Origin: an uncultured Campylobacter sp.
GTDB taxonomy: Bacteria; Campylobacterota; Campylobacteria; Campylobacterales; Campylobacteraceae
Assembly (NCBI RefSeq): GCF_938045225.1
Contig: NZ_CALINL010000010.1
Coordinates: forward strand, 1-54,612
Length of the DNA: 54,612 bases
Direction: 5' to 3'
Part shown: one piece after another, positions 8,069 to 18,115 of the stretch
How the letters are laid out: the number at the start of each line of letters is the position of its first letter
Position numbering within the stretch: position 1 is the first letter of the stretch
Notes under the pieces: model-generated
Databases searched by the model: none
What the model was told of the DNA's origin: nothing
Seen by the model: the letters and a program-made list of their open reading frames with translations, nothing else
Program-made: the position numbers and the translations under genes

Positions 8069-8683
8069 ATGAACGAAAATTTAATAGCTTACGCCGCGGC
8101 GTATCTGCTAGGTGGTATCCCCTCGGGCGTGATTTTGGCTTATATCTTTGGCGGAGTAAACATCAGAAGCGAAGGCAGCGGCAGTATCGGCGCGACCAAC
8201 GTCTTGCGCGTGCTAAAGCAAAAAGATCCCAAACTCGCTAAAAAAATCGCGATTTTAACCATCGTTTGCGACGTTTTAAAGGGCGTTTTGCCGATACTGA
8301 TTGCGAAATTTTTAGGCCTTGCTCCTGCGACGCTTTGGGCGATGGCGGTACTTTCGGTGCTTGGTCACTGCTATTCGCCGTTTTTGAAATTTGAAGGCGG
8401 TAAGGGCATAGCCACGGGGGCTGGCGTTTTAGCGGTCTTTTTGCCGCTTGAGATCGCTATCGCGCTTGGGGTTTGGTTTGTCGTGGGCAAGCTGCTTAAG
8501 ATCTCCTCGCTAGCCTCGCTAGCCGCGCTTGTGGCGTTTATCGTAGCGACTTTTGCGCTTCAGCCGCAAATCCCTGATATCGACTCCTATGCGCCGATAT
8601 TTTTGATCGCGTTTTTGGTCGTTTATAAGCATTTGCCAAACATCAAACGCCTAATAACCGGGCAAGAAAAGCGCGTAATTTGA
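8069..8683 (+). CDS. plsY: glycerol-3-phosphate acyltransferase PlsY
   Basis: Inner-membrane enzyme that moves the acyl group from acyl-phosphate (made by PlsX) onto glycerol-3-phosphate. 204 residues with about five hydrophobic segments. The three family motifs are visible: GSGSIGATNVLR, GHCYSPFLKFEGGKGIATG and KHLPNIKRL. Its stop overlaps the start of folB, so the two are translationally coupled. It follows the HerA-like gene and the repeat element. Confidence 0.95.
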   Translation: MNENLIAYAAAYLLGGIPSGVILAYIFGGVNIRSEGSGSIGATNVLRVLKQKDPKLAKKIAILTIVCDVLKGVLPILIAKFLGLAPATLWAMAVLSVLGHCYSPFLKFEGGKGIATGAGVLAVFLPLEIAIALGVWFVVGKLLKISSLASLAALVAFIVATFALQPQIPDIDSYAPIFLIAFLVVYKHLPNIKRLITGQEKRVI

Positions 8684-8994
8684 CGACCATTATCAGAGAC
8701 TACGAATTTAGCACGATCATCGGGTTACTTGATTTTGAGCGCGTGACGCCGCAAAAGGTAAGAGTGAGCGCGGAATTTGAAAGCGGCGAGTTTATAGACT
8801 ACGTGGAAGTGATAAATTTGATCGAGGAAATTTACGCGCAAGAAAAATTTGGCACCGTAGAGAGCTCGCTTGAAATTTGCGCAAAAAAGTTGAAGGAAAA
8901 ATTTAACTCGCTTAGCTTTTTGAAAATGGAAATTTTAAAAATCGAGATCGCCAAAAATGCGACGGTTGGCGCAAGAGCTGAGTTTAAATATTAA
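8680..8994 (+). CDS. folB: dihydroneopterin aldolase FolB
   Basis: 104 residues, a short FolB-type protein for the aldolase step of folate synthesis. The start is a TTG overlapping the plsY stop (TTGA). The N-terminus TIIRDYEFSTIIGLLDFER is typical, and the acidic segment with GTVESSLEICAKKL matches the usual second half. plsY-folB-cosR is also the order I recall from C. jejuni. Translation probably depends on coupling to plsY, since no independent ribosome site is evident. Confidence 0.8.
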   Translation: MTTIIRDYEFSTIIGLLDFERVTPQKVRVSAEFESGEFIDYVEVINLIEEIYAQEKFGTVESSLEICAKKLKEKFNSLSFLKMEILKIEIAKNATVGARAEFKY

Positions 8995-9011
8995 ATTTTT
9001 TTTAAAGTATC

Positions 9012-9040
9012 TTGAAATCTTGCTTAATTTATGCTACAAT
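9012..9040 (+). promoter_or_regulatory. cosR promoter
   Basis: TTGAAA (9012-9017) and TACAAT (9035-9040) are 17 bases apart, with an upstream TATGC extension of the -10. A GAAGGGA ribosome site follows before the ATG at 9068. It is among the best -35/-10 pairs in the window. Confidence 0.75.
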
Positions 9041-9067
9041 CCCAACAAATTTTACTGAAGGGAAAAA

Positions 9068-9739
9068 ATGAGAATTTTAATAGTTGAAGATGAGGTAACT
9101 CTAAACAAAACCATCGCCGAGGGCTTGCAAGAGTTCGGCTACCAGACCGACAGCTCGGAGAATTTCAAGGATGCCGAATACTACATCGGTATTAGAAATT
9201 ACGATTTGGTTTTGACCGATTGGATGCTGCCTGACGGCGACGGCGTGGATCTAATCAACATCATCAAACACAAATCCCCGCGCACCGCAGTAGTCGTACT
9301 ATCTGCTAAAGACGATAAAGATAGCGAAGTTAAAGCATTTAGAGCGGGTGCGGACGACTATATCAAAAAGCCGTTTGATTTTGACGTTTTGGTGGCTAGA
9401 ATCGAAGCAAGACTGCGCTTCGGCGGCACTAACGTTATCAAGATAGACGACCTTATCATCGATCCGGACGAGGAGAAAATCACCTATCTAGGTCAAGATA
9501 TCGAGCTAAAAGGTAAGCCGTTTGAGGTACTAACTCACCTTGCGCGCCACAGCGATCAAATCGTCAGCAAAGAGCAGCTACTAGACGCGATCTGGGAGGA
9601 GCCTGAGCTCGTAACTCCAAACGTAATCGAAGTAGCAATCAATCAAATCCGCCAAAAAATGGATAAACCGTTAAATATCTCGACTATCGAGACGGTCAGA
9701 AGACGCGGGTATAGGTTTTGCTTTCCCAAAAAAGCCTAA
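9068..9739 (+). CDS. cosR: OmpR-family response regulator CosR
   Basis: 223 residues: receiver domain (1-115) and winged-helix DNA-binding domain (125-220). The sequence is very close to what I recall of C. jejuni CosR and H. pylori HP1043/HsrA, essential oxidative-stress and metabolic regulators. The acidic pocket Glu7-Asp8, the acceptor position Asp51 (LTDWMLPDG) and Lys103 in IKKPF are all present, so phosphorylation is chemically possible. In C. jejuni it is regarded as an orphan regulator. Here a histidine kinase gene overlaps its 3' end by 22 bases. Confidence 0.92.
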   Translation: MRILIVEDEVTLNKTIAEGLQEFGYQTDSSENFKDAEYYIGIRNYDLVLTDWMLPDGDGVDLINIIKHKSPRTAVVVLSAKDDKDSEVKAFRAGADDYIKKPFDFDVLVARIEARLRFGGTNVIKIDDLIIDPDEEKITYLGQDIELKGKPFEVLTHLARHSDQIVSKEQLLDAIWEEPELVTPNVIEVAINQIRQKMDKPLNISTIETVRRRGYRFCFPKKA

Positions 9740-11007
9740 GATATAGGTTTATATTGCAATTAGCATCGGCTTCTACGATGCTAATTCTCATCATCTCCGT
9801 TCTTTTATATCAGTATATCAAGGTTACTATATACGAAAATATCTCACAGTCGCTAGCTTACGAAGCTAAAATTTTATCCACTAGCTCAAATTTATCTAAA
9901 ATAGAAAAACCTTTTGAGTATTTTACGCTAAACGACAGTCCGACTAAAGCAAAGCTCGTAAAGGGCAAGACCGTATCGCCTCATTTTGCAACTGAAAAAG
10001 TCGGACAAAAGACTCATTTGACGTTATTTTACCCGTATATGGAAGACATTAGTATCGCGCTAACCAAAGACACCACTCATCAAAGTAAACTTATAGATCA
10101 AATTTTAATCGACATCATCATAGTAAACGCTACGTCGATACTTCTGATTATTTTTTACGTGCTGTTTTTGTCGCGGATGCTGCTTGTGCCGATCAAAATT
10201 TTAAGCAGAAAAATGACGAATTTAAACGAGCGATTTTTGCAGGCGGTGAGCCTTGACGAGCTACCGCCCGAGTTTAAGCCGCTAGGCAAAAGCCTAAATC
10301 GCTTGATCGAGCGCATTCAGACGTTCGTACTCTATCAAAAGGAGCTTTTCGTCGGCGTCGCTCACGAGCTAAAAACGCCGCTTGCAGTGATGAAAACCAA
10401 AAACGAAGTTACGCTAATAAAACCACGTGAGAGCGAAAAATACATCGAAGCGCTCAAAAACAACAACGAAGCCATCAATCAAATGAACAAAATGATCGGC
10501 TCTATCCTGGAGATCGGGCGGCAGGAGGGCGCGCAGTTTGAGGAGGCCGTGCGCATCGATATCATCGAGTTTTTAAATCAATCTGCGAATAATTTTAAAA
10601 TTTTAGCTCGCGGCGAGGGCAAGGATATTGCGACCGATTTTGCTCCGAGCAGTCTTGAGATGACGCTACAAACGACGCTTTTAACGCACGTTATCCAAAA
10701 TTTCGTCCAAAATGCGATCAAATTTTCTCCTCGTGGCGCCGTGGTTACTCTACGCTCGCGCCTTAGCGAAAACGAATTTATCATCGAGGTCGTAGACGAG
10801 GGCTGCGGCATCGACGAGAGCAAGGACCTTTTTGCGCCGTTTAAGCGCTTCGGCGATAAGGGCGGAGCGGGACTCGGGCTATTTTTGGCCAAGGGCGCAG
10901 CTCAGGCTCTAGGCGGCTCGGTATCTATCAAAAACCGCACCGACGGCCGCAGCGGTGCGGTCTCAACCCTCACTCTAGCGATAAATAAAAATAATAAAGG
11001 CAAATAA
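9718..11007 (+). CDS. sensor histidine kinase, coupled to cosR
   Basis: 429 residues. Membrane segments lie near 11-34 and 130-155, flanking a periplasmic sensor loop of about 95 residues. The dimerisation box has His216 in VAHELKTPL. The ATP-binding domain shows the N box QNFVQNAIKFS (328-337), G1 VVDEGCGI and G2 GGAGLGLFL. The start is a TTG inside the end of cosR; a later in-frame ATG at 9778 would cut off the basic N-terminus before the first membrane helix, so I prefer the TTG. The 22-base overlap indicates coupled expression, so this kinase is a natural candidate partner of CosR. Confidence 0.88.
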   Translation: MLSQKSLRYRFILQLASASTMLILIISVLLYQYIKVTIYENISQSLAYEAKILSTSSNLSKIEKPFEYFTLNDSPTKAKLVKGKTVSPHFATEKVGQKTHLTLFYPYMEDISIALTKDTTHQSKLIDQILIDIIIVNATSILLIIFYVLFLSRMLLVPIKILSRKMTNLNERFLQAVSLDELPPEFKPLGKSLNRLIERIQTFVLYQKELFVGVAHELKTPLAVMKTKNEVTLIKPRESEKYIEALKNNNEAINQMNKMIGSILEIGRQEGAQFEEAVRIDIIEFLNQSANNFKILARGEGKDIATDFAPSSLEMTLQTTLLTHVIQNFVQNAIKFSPRGAVVTLRSRLSENEFIIEVVDEGCGIDESKDLFAPFKRFGDKGGAGLGLFLAKGAAQALGGSVSIKNRTDGRSGAVSTLTLAINKNNKGK

Positions 11008-12456
11008 ATGGCAAAACGAACCGCCGTCATAGATCTAGGCTCAAATTCGATGCGAATGGCGATTTTTGAGAAAACTTCGCGTTACGCGTTTCACATCATC
11101 GGCGAATTTAAGATGAAGGTGCGTCTGGGCGAGGGTGCGTACGAGCACGGCGGCGAGATAGCCCAAAAGTCGATGCAAAAGGCTTGCGAGGCGCTTAGCG
11201 AGTTTAAAAATATCGCACAAAAATACAAATGTTCGAAGATTTTCGCTATGGGTACCTCGGCTCTGCGTGACGCTCCGAATGCGGGCGAGCTCATAAGTAT
11301 GGCGCGCAAAGAGCTTGGGATAAATTTAAAGGTCGTTAGCGGCAAGGATGAAGCGACGTTTGGCGGCGTGGCGGCACTAAATTTGCTAGAACCCCTAGAG
11401 GAGTTCGTCACGCTTGATATCGGCGGAGGGTCTGCGGAGCTTGCGCTTGTTAGCGGCGGCAAGATAATAGATGCCGTGTCGTTAAATTTAGGCACCGTGC
11501 GGCTAAAAGAGCTGTTTTTCGATAAGAAAAATTTAAACGCCGCAGCGCCTTTTATCAAAGAGGCATTTAAAAGCTTGCCTAAAAACTTTAAAAGCAAAAA
11601 CCTAGTCGCCATCGGCGGTAGCCTGCGCGCGATATCTTCGGCCATCATGTCGGCGCAAGACTATCCGCTAAAAACCGTGCACAACTTTGCCTACAAATTT
11701 CAAAACCACAAAAACTTCATCGAAAATTTAGCCCGAGCGAGCGTGCTGGAGCTTGGGAAATTTGGCATAAAAAAAGATCGCTTCGATACGATTAGAGAAG
11801 GCGCGCTCATATTTTTGGGCGCAGTGGATGCTGTGGGTGCGCAAAACATCTATACTAGCGGCGCGGGCTTTAGAGAGGGCGTGTTTTTGAGCGATATCTT
11901 GCGCCCGACGCGTAAATTTCCGCCGAATTTTAACCCGAGTGTGAGGAGCTTGCAGGATAGATTTTTGCTAGATGACAACAAGATGATCGTAAAATACGCA
12001 AAAGACCTCTTTGCCGCGCTAGAGCCGCTGCATGGGCTTGAGGAGCGATACGAGAGCGAGCTGGCGGTCGCCGCTAGATTGCATAGCGTGGCGCAGTGTT
12101 TGGGATTTTACGGCGAGCACGCTAGCTCGGCGTTTTTTGTGTTAAATGCCCTAAACTACGGCTTTTCGCATGCGCAAAAATGTCTAGTCGCCGCGATCAT
12201 CGCACAAAATGGCAAGAAAACCTCGAGCGAATTTGAGCGATTTAAAAACCTGCTACCGAGCGAAGACGTCGTGCGCTGGCTAAGCTTCATCCTTGCGCTT
12301 GCTAAAAATCTCGATGCAAACTGCGCGCATAAGAAGCTGGAGTTTGAGTTTATTAACCACACTTTGCAAATTTGCGGCGCTAAGGAGCTGTTTATGGCAA
12401 AGGAAAATATAAAAAAGATGACCAAGCCGGATACTTTTGCGATCTGTTTTGCGTGA
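11008..12456 (+). CDS. Ppx/GppA family phosphatase
   Basis: 482 residues. The N-terminal actin-like domain has VIDLGSNSMRMAIFE and the second phosphate loop TLDIGGGSAELAL; the C-terminal part (about 310-480) is a helical HD-like domain. Members remove phosphate from polyphosphate (exopolyphosphatase) and from pppGpp. Epsilonproteobacteria often carry two copies with divided roles, and sequence reading alone cannot say which this is. It begins directly after the histidine kinase stop, so it is likely in the cosR operon, placing a stress-alarmone enzyme with a stress regulator. Confidence 0.88.
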   Translation: MAKRTAVIDLGSNSMRMAIFEKTSRYAFHIIGEFKMKVRLGEGAYEHGGEIAQKSMQKACEALSEFKNIAQKYKCSKIFAMGTSALRDAPNAGELISMARKELGINLKVVSGKDEATFGGVAALNLLEPLEEFVTLDIGGGSAELALVSGGKIIDAVSLNLGTVRLKELFFDKKNLNAAAPFIKEAFKSLPKNFKSKNLVAIGGSLRAISSAIMSAQDYPLKTVHNFAYKFQNHKNFIENLARASVLELGKFGIKKDRFDTIREGALIFLGAVDAVGAQNIYTSGAGFREGVFLSDILRPTRKFPPNFNPSVRSLQDRFLLDDNKMIVKYAKDLFAALEPLHGLEERYESELAVAARLHSVAQCLGFYGEHASSAFFVLNALNYGFSHAQKCLVAAIIAQNGKKTSSEFERFKNLLPSEDVVRWLSFILALAKNLDANCAHKKLEFEFINHTLQICGAKELFMAKENIKKMTKPDTFAICFA

Positions 12457-12470
12457 AATTTGTTGGAGGA

Positions 12471-12503
12471 ATTTGATGAAATTTGCGGTAAATTTCATCA
12501 AAT
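12471..12503. terminator. bidirectional hairpin between convergent genes
   Basis: Perfect 14-base inverted repeat (ATTTGATGAAATTT and its complement) with a five-base loop, followed by TTTAAAA. It lies 15 bases after the Ppx stop, where plus and minus transcription converge. Confidence 0.7.
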
Positions 12504-12509
12504 TTTAAA

Positions 12510-12536
12510 AAGGCGAATCTAGTCTATACTCGCCTT
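12510..12536 (-). terminator. minus-strand terminator overlapping the end of the fliO-like gene
   Basis: AAGGCGA/TCGCCTT stem with a 13-base loop. Read on the minus strand it is followed by a T run. The stem overlaps the last codons of the fliO-like gene, so that transcript ends immediately at its stop codon. Confidence 0.7.
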
Positions 12537-13457
12537 ATCCTTGTACGCGTCTAGCGTTTGGCGGTTTTCGATGTAGGCGTTTAGCTTTTTTTGATTTTCC
12601 TCAAAAAAGCTCTGGAAATCCTGCTCGCTCGTCATCTGTTCTTCGCCGAATTTATCCAAAAGAACGTTTGAGGTACCCGTTAGCACGAGATAGCGTCTAT
12701 CAAGGTGCTGAAAAAGAACGACTTTATTCGTATCGTCAAGTGGTTTTTCGTAGATTATCTCCACGCCTTCGTCGCTTTTTACCTTCTCAAACCAGCCGTT
12801 CTCGCGTTTTGTTTTTCGTATTGTTTGCTTATTTTTTAGCTTTGCCTTGATGACCAAAAGCACGACTAAAAGTAGCGCCAAAACGCCCAAAACCGAGTAA
12901 TATCTATAATCGATCATGTCGCTCATACTCTGCGTCATAAAATTTACGTCGCCGTTTTGCGCGCCCAAATTTAGGCTAGCACCTTGAGCAGATGCGGTCA
13001 AATTTGATGCGTTTTGATCGCCGGATAAATTCGTCGCTTCGGTTATATTTTCTCTAGTTTCTTGCGGCGAGAGCACAGTTGCGGCGGCTGAGTTTGCCGC
13101 ATTTTCAGGCGTCACGCGTATGCGCAGGCCAAAGCCGTCGGTGGTTTTTGACGCGCTCACGGCCACCTGAGTGTCGCTTTTTATCACGAGGGCTAAATTT
13201 TGGCCTCTAGGCTCAAACAAAAGCTCTTGCAGTATGCTTGAATTTACGCTTTTTTCTATATTTTGATCGTTTTGTAGGTCTTTAAAGAGTAGGGTTATAG
13301 CGCCGTCCTTGCGCTCTTGCAGGATCGCTCCGCTATAAGGCGCATCAAAGCTAAGCATGATATCGACGCGGTCGCTACGCTCGTAGACGTTATATGTGGA
13401 TAAATTTGAACCCCAAAGCGCTATGAAAAGCAGCGAAAGCGCCGCGAAAATCCTCAT
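12519..13457 (-). CDS. FliO-like flagellar export membrane protein
   Basis: 312 residues. Signal peptide 1-17, then a periplasmic beta-rich domain resembling AMIN (about 20-118), a low-complexity Ser/Asn/Ala linker, one membrane helix near 187-205, and a cytoplasmic tail. The tail segment KVVLFQHLDRRYLVLTGTSN has the look of the FliO core. The gene overlaps fliN by four bases, the classical fliN-fliO order. FliO helps assemble the FliP/Q/R export gate. In C. jejuni the gene at this place (Cj0352, from memory) was proposed as FliO with a similar extended N-terminus. The position supports the call more than the sequence does. Confidence 0.7.
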   Translation of the reverse strand: MRIFAALSLLFIALWGSNLSTYNVYERSDRVDIMLSFDAPYSGAILQERKDGAITLLFKDLQNDQNIEKSVNSSILQELLFEPRGQNLALVIKSDTQVAVSASKTTDGFGLRIRVTPENAANSAAATVLSPQETRENITEATNLSGDQNASNLTASAQGASLNLGAQNGDVNFMTQSMSDMIDYRYYSVLGVLALLLVVLLVIKAKLKNKQTIRKTKRENGWFEKVKSDEGVEIIYEKPLDDTNKVVLFQHLDRRYLVLTGTSNVLLDKFGEEQMTSEQDFQSFFEENQKKLNAYIENRQTLDAYKDKASID

Positions 13458-13810
13458 AGTTGCTCTCGTTTAAAGTACTGGATGACGGATTTTGAGTCGA
13501 GGATTTCATTTATCCTGATGGCGAGGTTTTTTTCGTAGACCATTACTTCGCCCTTGCCGAAAATTCGGTTGTTTATAAAAAGCTCCACGCTCTCGCCGGC
13601 AGGCTTTTCTAGGTCGATCACCGAGCCTACTTCAAGCTTTAAGAGCTGCTTTACGCTAATAGTCGTCGTGCCTAGCTCCGAGATAAAATCCACTCCGATA
13701 TCCATCAGCTCGTCGTAGCTTTTAAAAAGCCCGCCGCGCTCTCGCAACATCTCCTGAACCCCTTGCAACGCCGTTTCTACGGCATTTATCTCTTGTAGTT
13801 CTTCGCTCAT
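13454..13810 (-). CDS. fliN: flagellar motor switch protein FliN
   Basis: 118 residues. The C-terminal 75 residues are a SpoA/FliN domain (ISELGTTTISVKQLLKLEVG, then VELFINNRIFGKGEVMV and LAIRINEIL). It forms the lower C-ring of the flagellar motor together with FliM and FliY and takes part in export docking. It overlaps both neighbours by four bases (ATGA), so CheX-like, FliN and FliO-like are translated as a coupled set. Confidence 0.93.
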   Translation of the reverse strand: MSEELQEINAVETALQGVQEMLRERGGLFKSYDELMDIGVDFISELGTTTISVKQLLKLEVGSVIDLEKPAGESVELFINNRIFGKGEVMVYEKNLAIRINEILDSKSVIQYFKREQL

Positions 13811-14223
13811 GCTTTTTTGTATCCTACTTGAAATGTTCTATTTTTGATCTTATAGACGCGTTTGTCATCTAGTTTGACGTGAAAGCTCGTCCTACCTAGA
13901 TACTCGGGAGTGCCTAGTTTATAGGCGTTTGCTTCGCGTTCGTTGAGTAGATTTTTAGCGTAGCCGATTGCGAGATTTGCCACCTCTTTGCAGATGTCGC
14001 TTAGCTCGTCTTCGGCTAGTTTATCGACGCCAAGGAGCACGCTAGCAAAGCGGTTTAGCGTATCTTTTTTAAAATAAAGATAAAAATGAAACTCCTCTTT
14101 GCTCTTAGAAATCGGTAAGCTCGAGCCATAAAATTCGCCTTCCGCGCTCTTTGCGCTCTCTACCTTGTAGCCCAGGGTATCCTCGCACAGATGCTTGATC
14201 CCAAGCTCCGCAACGTCCATCAT
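13807..14223 (-). CDS. CheX-like protein upstream of fliN
   Basis: About 138 residues. Three possible starts are consecutive (GTG, ATG, ATG); the AAAGGA ribosome site is best spaced for the ATG at 14223. The central helix ELSDICKEVANLAIGYAKNLL carries E-x-x-N (EVAN), the catalytic signature of CheC/CheX/FliY CheY-phosphatases, and the flanking beta strands fit that fold. It is coupled to fliN, so I infer it acts on CheY-phosphate or shapes the motor switch. Only one ExxN copy is visible, as in CheX. No flagellar or chemotaxis gene other than fliN and fliO-like is nearby. Confidence 0.6.
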   Translation of the reverse strand: MMDVAELGIKHLCEDTLGYKVESAKSAEGEFYGSSLPISKSKEEFHFYLYFKKDTLNRFASVLLGVDKLAEDELSDICKEVANLAIGYAKNLLNEREANAYKLGTPEYLGRTSFHVKLDDKRVYKIKNRTFQVGYKKA

Positions 14224-14285
14224 CACGCCGTCCTTTAAACGAAATTTTTTGATTATACTTAAATTTAACGCAAACGCGGCTAAAT

Positions 14286-15027
14286 TTAAAAAAGTTTATT
14301 GATTTGCTTTATCAGCTCTTCGCCCTCAAATTTGGCCGTGAGCTTTACTATCTCGGTCCCGATTATCGCGCCGTCGGCATAGGTTTTTACCTCGTCGGCG
14401 TCGTTTTTATTTTTCACGCCAAAGCCCACCGCGACAGGCAGATCACTTCTTTTTTTTAGATCCTCTACGAGCGCTTTTAGTCTCTCCTCGCTAGCTCGCT
14501 GCGAGCCGCTCACGCCGATAGCGCCGAGCGCGTAGATAAAGCCCGAGCCGAATTTTAAAATTTTATCCGCTCGGTTTTGTGAGGTGACGCTGATTAGCGG
14601 GATGAGATCAAGGCCAAATTTAGCGCACAGTCCCGCTACCTCCTCGCTCTCCTCAAACGGCAGATCGGGGATGATAAAGCCAGCTATACCGACCTCTTTT
14701 GAGCGAGCGATAAAATTCTCTACGCCGTAAGCAAACACGATGTTAAAATACACTAAAAACACGACCGGTTTATTTATCTTGCCTTTGCACTCTTCTAGCA
14801 TGGAAAATACCGTGCCTGTATTTACGCCCTTTGCGGCGGTTTCAAAGCTAGCTTGCGCGATGAGTTTGCCGTCTGCTAGTGGATCGGAGTATGGGATACC
14901 AAGCTCTAGTAGATCCAGGCAGCTGCTGTCTAAATTTAATAAAAACTCCTTCGTCGCTTCTACGCTAGGATATCCCGCCACGACGTAGCCGATGTTTGCT
15001 TTTTTGCCCGCGAACGCGTCTTTTACC

Positions 15028-15035
<8 letters not shown>
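14286..15035 (-). CDS. trpA: tryptophan synthase alpha chain TrpA
   Basis: Cleaves indole-3-glycerol phosphate to indole and glyceraldehyde-3-phosphate; indole passes through a tunnel to TrpB. 249 residues. The catalytic acids are visible as Glu44 (LLELGIPYS) and Asp55 (PLADGK), and the phosphate site includes GAIGVSGSQ and VGFGVKNK. It overlaps trpB by eight bases, ensuring equal synthesis of the two subunits. It is the last gene of the trp series. Confidence 0.97.
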
Positions 15036-16209
<1,174 letters not shown>

Positions 16210-16420
16210 CGGTATCCTTTAAATTTTCGTTCTATTTTAGCATTTTAAGTTTTTATTAGGCTTATTTTACGGTATTTTTAGCGCGCGTAAATTTGAATTT
16301 AGGGTAAAAAACGATATGATTCCAAATATGTTACGGCGATATAAAAAAGCGGCTTTCGGTCAAATTTGGTAAGCGAGTCAAGAGGTATTTAAGACGAAAT
16401 AAAAACCAAAGGATAAAGTT

Positions 16421-18043
16421 ATGGGCGCCATAAAAGAAGCATTAAATAAAAATAAAATTTGGGCCGGCGGTTTGGCTGCCGTTTTCGGCGGTATTTCCGA
16501 CATTTGTCAGCCGATCGCTCTTTTTGCGAAGTATCTATTTTGTGCTAGCATAATTATCACTTGCGTCCTATTTTTGGCTTATATCGGGCTATCTAGATTA
16601 AGGCAAAGGGTTTTGCCGATCATGGTGTTTACGAGTCTAAGCATAATCGCCACCGGCTCCATGTACGGACTGCAAAGCGCGGAAGAAAAAGGTAGCGAAA
16701 ACGGCTACTTGGCAAGCATCATACCGCCGCTTGAAAAAATTTAAAATTCGCTCGGCATGATTAAAAAAGATACTGGCGAGATCAAGCAGACGGTAACCGA
16801 GATAAAAGAAGATAGCAAAAATATAAAATCCGCTATACAAAACGTTGATACGAAAATAGACAAGTTAAGCGAAAATATCGGCAACGGCGGCGGCATCATC
16901 GCAAATCCGAAAACGCAAGAGGATTATTATCATAATGCCAGGATTTACGAACTTGGCGGAGATTACGGAAATGCGAGAAAATCGTATGTAAAATATTTTT
17001 CGTTTAGCGAACGCAAACTAGATCCGCATTTAAGATTTCAGTCGTTTTTAAAGATCCAAGAGGGCAAAGCCGGCGCAAAAGAAATTTACAACGAAATGTT
17101 TAAAAACGATGACGTTTTGATCGATAGTTACGCCAAAATTCTACTCGAAGACGGAAAACAAAAAACAGAGAAACTAACAAATTTCGTTAAGCAAAATCCA
17201 GATTTTGCGCCGGCTTACTACGAGCTGGCGCGTGCATACTCAAAGGCCGTTTTAGGGGATCAAACGATGTCCGATAAAAAGCTGGAAAAAGAGTATGCGG
17301 ATAAATTTTTAAAGCTGAACGAAGAGGGAAAATTAGCGCGCTACTTTACCGATAAAGACGAGCTAAACGCCCAGATAAAATATATCTACGAGCGTAAAAC
17401 GGAGCTGGATAAAATCAGTCAAAGTATCTTTGAAAATCCGGTAACGATCGAGAGGATACATACCAATCAGGGCTATCAAATAGTAGCGAACATTTCAGAC
17501 AAACCGACTGAAATTTTTTACCGTATAGACGGGCAGGGGGAGTTTATCAGCACCGGGTATTTTGATATAGTTTACCAAGATAGCGGCGAAAAGAAGCCTA
17601 AAAACTGGTTTGGATTGCCGGACGACGCGCAAGTCGTAAAAGAGTATATAGAGTTTAAATACAAAGACCGAAACGGCAATATAAACGGCCCTTTTAAGTA
17701 CGAATGGTACAAAAAGCTACCAAGCGGCGAGATACTAGACCCAAAAGCCGAAAGCGATATAAAGATGCTCAAACAAACCTTGAGCTACTGGCTATCTAAC
17801 GGCGGCCGTAAAGATATAGTTTATTTCACGCACATCCTCTCGTACGGCGACGGCGTGGAAAAGATCGTTTACGGTATCAACAAAGACGTTCCCGATACCG
17901 AGCTACCAAAGCCGTACAATGTAAAAGCGGATGCTGATAATATATACAAAGAAGCGCCAAATATCCAAAAAGTATCCGTGCAAATTTATTTTAAGGACGA
18001 TACGAAAAGCGATGTGAAGATTTTTAATTTTAAAAGAGAGTAA
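16421..18043 (+). pseudogene. membrane-anchored repeat protein split by an in-frame TAA
   Basis: Two parts are in the same frame: 16421-16744 (107 codons, two hydrophobic segments near 20-38 and 42-60 and a third near 70-83) and 16757-18043 (428 codons: a coiled coil rich in IK/ID repeats, then helical TPR-like repeats and a C-terminal beta-rich part). Only TAA at 16742 and four codons separate them. There is no ribosome site before the second part, and CAA-to-TAA would explain the stop (EKI-Q-NSLG). I therefore read one damaged gene of about 541 codons. I do not recognise its function. It lies on the opposite strand inside the trp cluster. Confidence 0.65.
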
Positions 18044-18049
18044 AGCGGT

Positions 18050-18090
18050 AAAAGTCGGTTTTACGCGGTTGTTTTAAAGCCGACTTTTTA
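18050..18090 (+). terminator. terminator of the split gene
   Basis: AAAGTCGG/CCGACTTT stem with a long loop followed by TTTTTA, starting eight bases after the stop at 18043. It lies between this gene and the convergent trpF end. Confidence 0.7.
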
Positions 18091-18115
18091 TTATCCTGCT
18101 TTTGCTTTTGAAAAT

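Noticed and set aside
11091..11648. 185-codon minus-strand frame inside the Ppx/GppA gene
   Set aside because: Antisense shadow of a well-conserved phosphatase; Ser/Pro-rich with no family resemblance.
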